Shown here: one piece after another, positions 6,934 to 7,978 of the stretch | Layout of the letters: each line of letters begins with the position of its first letter | Position numbering within the stretch: position 1 is the first letter of the stretch | Assembly: GCA_900768785.1 (NCBI GenBank) | Contig: CAAGEG010000164.1 | Coordinates: forward strand, 1 to 7,978 | Length of the DNA: 7,978 nt | Direction: 5' to 3' | Origin: an uncultured Prevotella sp. | GTDB lineage: Bacteria; Bacteroidota; Bacteroidia; Bacteroidales; Bacteroidaceae | Translations under genes and position numbers: made by a program | Notes under the pieces: generated by a model | Told to the model about the DNA's origin: nothing | What the model saw: the letters and a program-made list of their open reading frames with translations, nothing else | Database searches by the model: none

Positions 6934-6955
6934 TTTTCTATTCTGTTATAGAAAA
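6934..6955. promoter_or_regulatory. Possible operator: 8-bp inverted repeat upstream of the pterin-synthase-like gene
   Basis: TTTTCTAT (6934-6941) and ATAGAAAA (6948-6955) form a perfect inverted repeat with a six-base spacer, ending six bases before the -33 element. The 22-bp symmetric site directly abutting the promoter fits a dimeric regulator, but AT-rich DNA makes such repeats fairly common and no regulator is encoded nearby. Confidence 0.35.
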
Positions 6956-6961
6956 CAACAT

Positions 6962-6992
6962 TTGCAGAAAGTTTTTATTCATTTTATATTTG
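6962..6992 (+). promoter_or_regulatory. Bacteroidota-type promoter of the pterin-synthase-like gene
   Basis: TTG (6962-6964) is followed after 20 bases by TATATTTG (6985-6992) and then CAA. The expected start near 6999 gives a 5' UTR of about 39 bases, too short for a typical riboswitch. The UTR carries AAAGGA about eight bases before the ATG, one of the few SD-like sequences in the window. Confidence 0.8.
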
Positions 6993-7037
6993 CAATTGAA
7001 AAGTTTAACCAATTATAAATAAAGAAAGGAAACAGCT

Positions 7038-7604
7038 ATGAGAAGCATTACAACATTTGATTTACAGTATGCACACAGGTTTTATGGTTTTCAAGGAGAA
7101 GCTCAGTATCTACACGGGCATACGGGAGTATTGACTATTGAGGTTGAAGACTCTGTTAACGAAGGTGTAAACATGGTGTATCCTTGTAATGAGATACAGA
7201 AAGTGGCTTGGGATGTATTGAAAAATTTTGACCACGCTCTTATACTTCGCGAAGACGACCCATTGCTTCCGGCAATACTTGATGTGTATGAAAAACAACA
7301 CATAAAGAACGGTCATCGTTGCAATACTATGAAAGGAGAGGCTTTTAATATACCATTGGCACAGGCTTATCCTGATAGTCGTCTTGTTGTGACTAAAGAA
7401 ACAATGACTGTAGAAGGAATGATAAAGATAGTTTATGAATTGTTGAAGGACAAACTGAACATTGCAAAGATTACTTTTACAAGTGGTGTAAATGCCGCAT
7501 CTGCCGAGTTTGATGCTCGTAAACAGATTGACCGCTGTCCGCTATGTGGTATCTCGCTTGATGAAAATGGTGTTTGTCCGAAATGCGGATATCGTAAAAA
7601 ATAA
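7038..7604 (+). CDS. Divergent 6-pyruvoyl/6-carboxy-tetrahydropterin synthase family protein with C-terminal zinc ribbon
   Basis: The product is 188 aa. Residues 1 to about 160 show the T-fold pterin synthase pattern: YAHRF with H13, LHGH with H26 and H28 (the three expected catalytic zinc ligands), NFDHALI with D65-H66 matching the family LDH..LN segment, and TKETMTVEGMIKIVYELL resembling the PTAEN helix. Residues 167-183 add a zinc ribbon, CPLCG-x8-CPKCG. Canonical QueD has a catalytic Cys four residues before the first His of HGH; here that position is Ala22, with Glu21 one residue further. The usual Glu near the C-terminal end of the T-fold is also not evident in ITFTSGVNAAS. Family members make the first pterin intermediate of queuosine or act in folate or biopterin-like routes, so this may be a paralog with altered chemistry; I therefore withhold queD. 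It is a single-gene unit with its own promoter, SD and terminator, lying between two copies of a repeat element. Confidence 0.87.
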   Translation: MRSITTFDLQYAHRFYGFQGEAQYLHGHTGVLTIEVEDSVNEGVNMVYPCNEIQKVAWDVLKNFDHALILREDDPLLPAILDVYEKQHIKNGHRCNTMKGEAFNIPLAQAYPDSRLVVTKETMTVEGMIKIVYELLKDKLNIAKITFTSGVNAASAEFDARKQIDRCPLCGISLDENGVCPKCGYRKK

Positions 7605-7755
7605 ATCTAAGATAAATGATTAATATAATAAAGTCATAATTGTTCTTCCGCAAGATACTGTTCACGAAGAATAAATTAACGACCAAACATAAGGATAACA
7701 CAAAAACAGATTGCGAAAACCAATTAGATTATAGAGCTCTTAAACTAAAACTCCG

Positions 7756-7796
7756 GTCCTCAAAAGTTGTAATATTACTTTTGAGGACTTTCTTTT
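7756..7796 (+). terminator. Strong rho-independent terminator
   Basis: GTCCTCAAAAGT (7756-7767) and ACTTTTGAGGAC (7777-7788) form a perfect 12-bp stem with a nine-base loop, followed by TTTCTTTT. It lies about 150 bases after the pterin-synthase-like gene. The interval 7605-7755 contains no gene and no TAnnTTTG promoter that I can see, only a weak TTCTTC/GAAGAA inverted repeat (7643-7671), so it is most simply a 3' UTR. Confidence 0.85.
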
Positions 7797-7837
7797 AATG
7801 TTAGAAATAAGATTCTCATCCGCATGGATATGTAAAC

Positions 7838-7978
7838 GGCGAGTGTCTGCAAGGAGAAAACGATGCGGAAGTTGGCACAGTTGGCACAGTTGGCACAGTT
7901 GGCACGGCACGTATTTTATATAGTAATTATTATAACTAATTGATAATCAATGACAGTAATATTTTAGAAGAAAAAACA
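7838..7978. repeat. Palindromic dispersed repeat, copy B (left part, cut by window end)
   Basis: The segment matches copy A 6640-6785 almost base for base outside the tandem tract, starting at the same GGCGAGTGTCTGCA and in the same orientation. The tract differs: four units of GTTGGCACA (9 bp, 7871-7905, the last lacking its final A) replace five units of the 8-bp GTTGGCAA. The AT-rich core follows to the window end, so the facing right arm, if present, lies outside. The similarity to copy A stops abruptly upstream of 7838, which marks one element boundary. Confidence 0.85.

Noticed and set aside
6999..7037. A preQ1 riboswitch ahead of the pterin-synthase-like gene
   Set aside because: The predicted 5' UTR is only about 39 bases and contains no recognisable preQ1 aptamer stem or A-rich tail arrangement.
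7477..7701. Minus-strand reading frame overlapping the end of the pterin-synthase-like gene
   Set aside because: It is antisense to a clearly coding zinc-ribbon region and lacks a promoter or family resemblance.

Overview
The window looks like a chromosomal segment of a Bacteroidales bacterium (Bacteroides/Prevotella-like; the genus cannot be fixed from sequence alone). The evidence is the AT-rich spacers, the near absence of Shine-Dalgarno sequences at most starts, four intergenic promoters with the Bacteroidota architecture TTG-N19/20-TAnnTTTG, and a gene set typical of gut or oral anaerobes (class III ribonucleotide reductase, a cytoplasmic GH13 glycosidase).

Layout. At 1-36 (minus) is the 5' half of a tRNA-Gly(GCC), cut by the window edge exactly after the anticodon, with its own promoter at 77-106. 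A bidirectionally symmetric stem at 185-236 probably terminates the next block. From 5986 down to 259 four genes are read leftward: nrdD and nrdG (anaerobic ribonucleoside-triphosphate reductase and its radical-SAM activase), fabD (malonyl-CoA:ACP transacylase, with its own promoter), and a GH13 alpha-amylase-family gene that continues in frame into an AlaX-type aminoacyl-tRNA editing domain. The AlaX part retains its own ATG and an AAGGAG motif, so the fusion looks recent or the two products may both be made. nrdD has a long leader able to form a strong interrupted hairpin.

From 6138 to about 7000 there is no convincing gene. This stretch holds a 14-bp direct repeat with a 22-bp period and an unusual palindromic repeat element (copy A, 6640-6823) made of GTTGGCAA units facing TTGCCAAC units across an AT-rich core. 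A single rightward gene follows (7038-7604), a divergent 6-pyruvoyl/6-carboxy-tetrahydropterin synthase family protein with a C-terminal zinc ribbon and no Cys at the usual catalytic position. It has its own promoter and a strong intrinsic terminator. A second copy of the repeat element (copy B, 7838-end, truncated by the window) lies beyond it in the same orientation, built of a 9-bp rather than an 8-bp unit.

The most interesting points are the glycosidase-tRNA-editing fusion, the paired palindromic repeats whose units differ between copies but agree within copy A, the altered active site of the pterin-synthase-like protein, and the structured nrdD leader. No defence system, CRISPR array, transposase or phage gene is visible.
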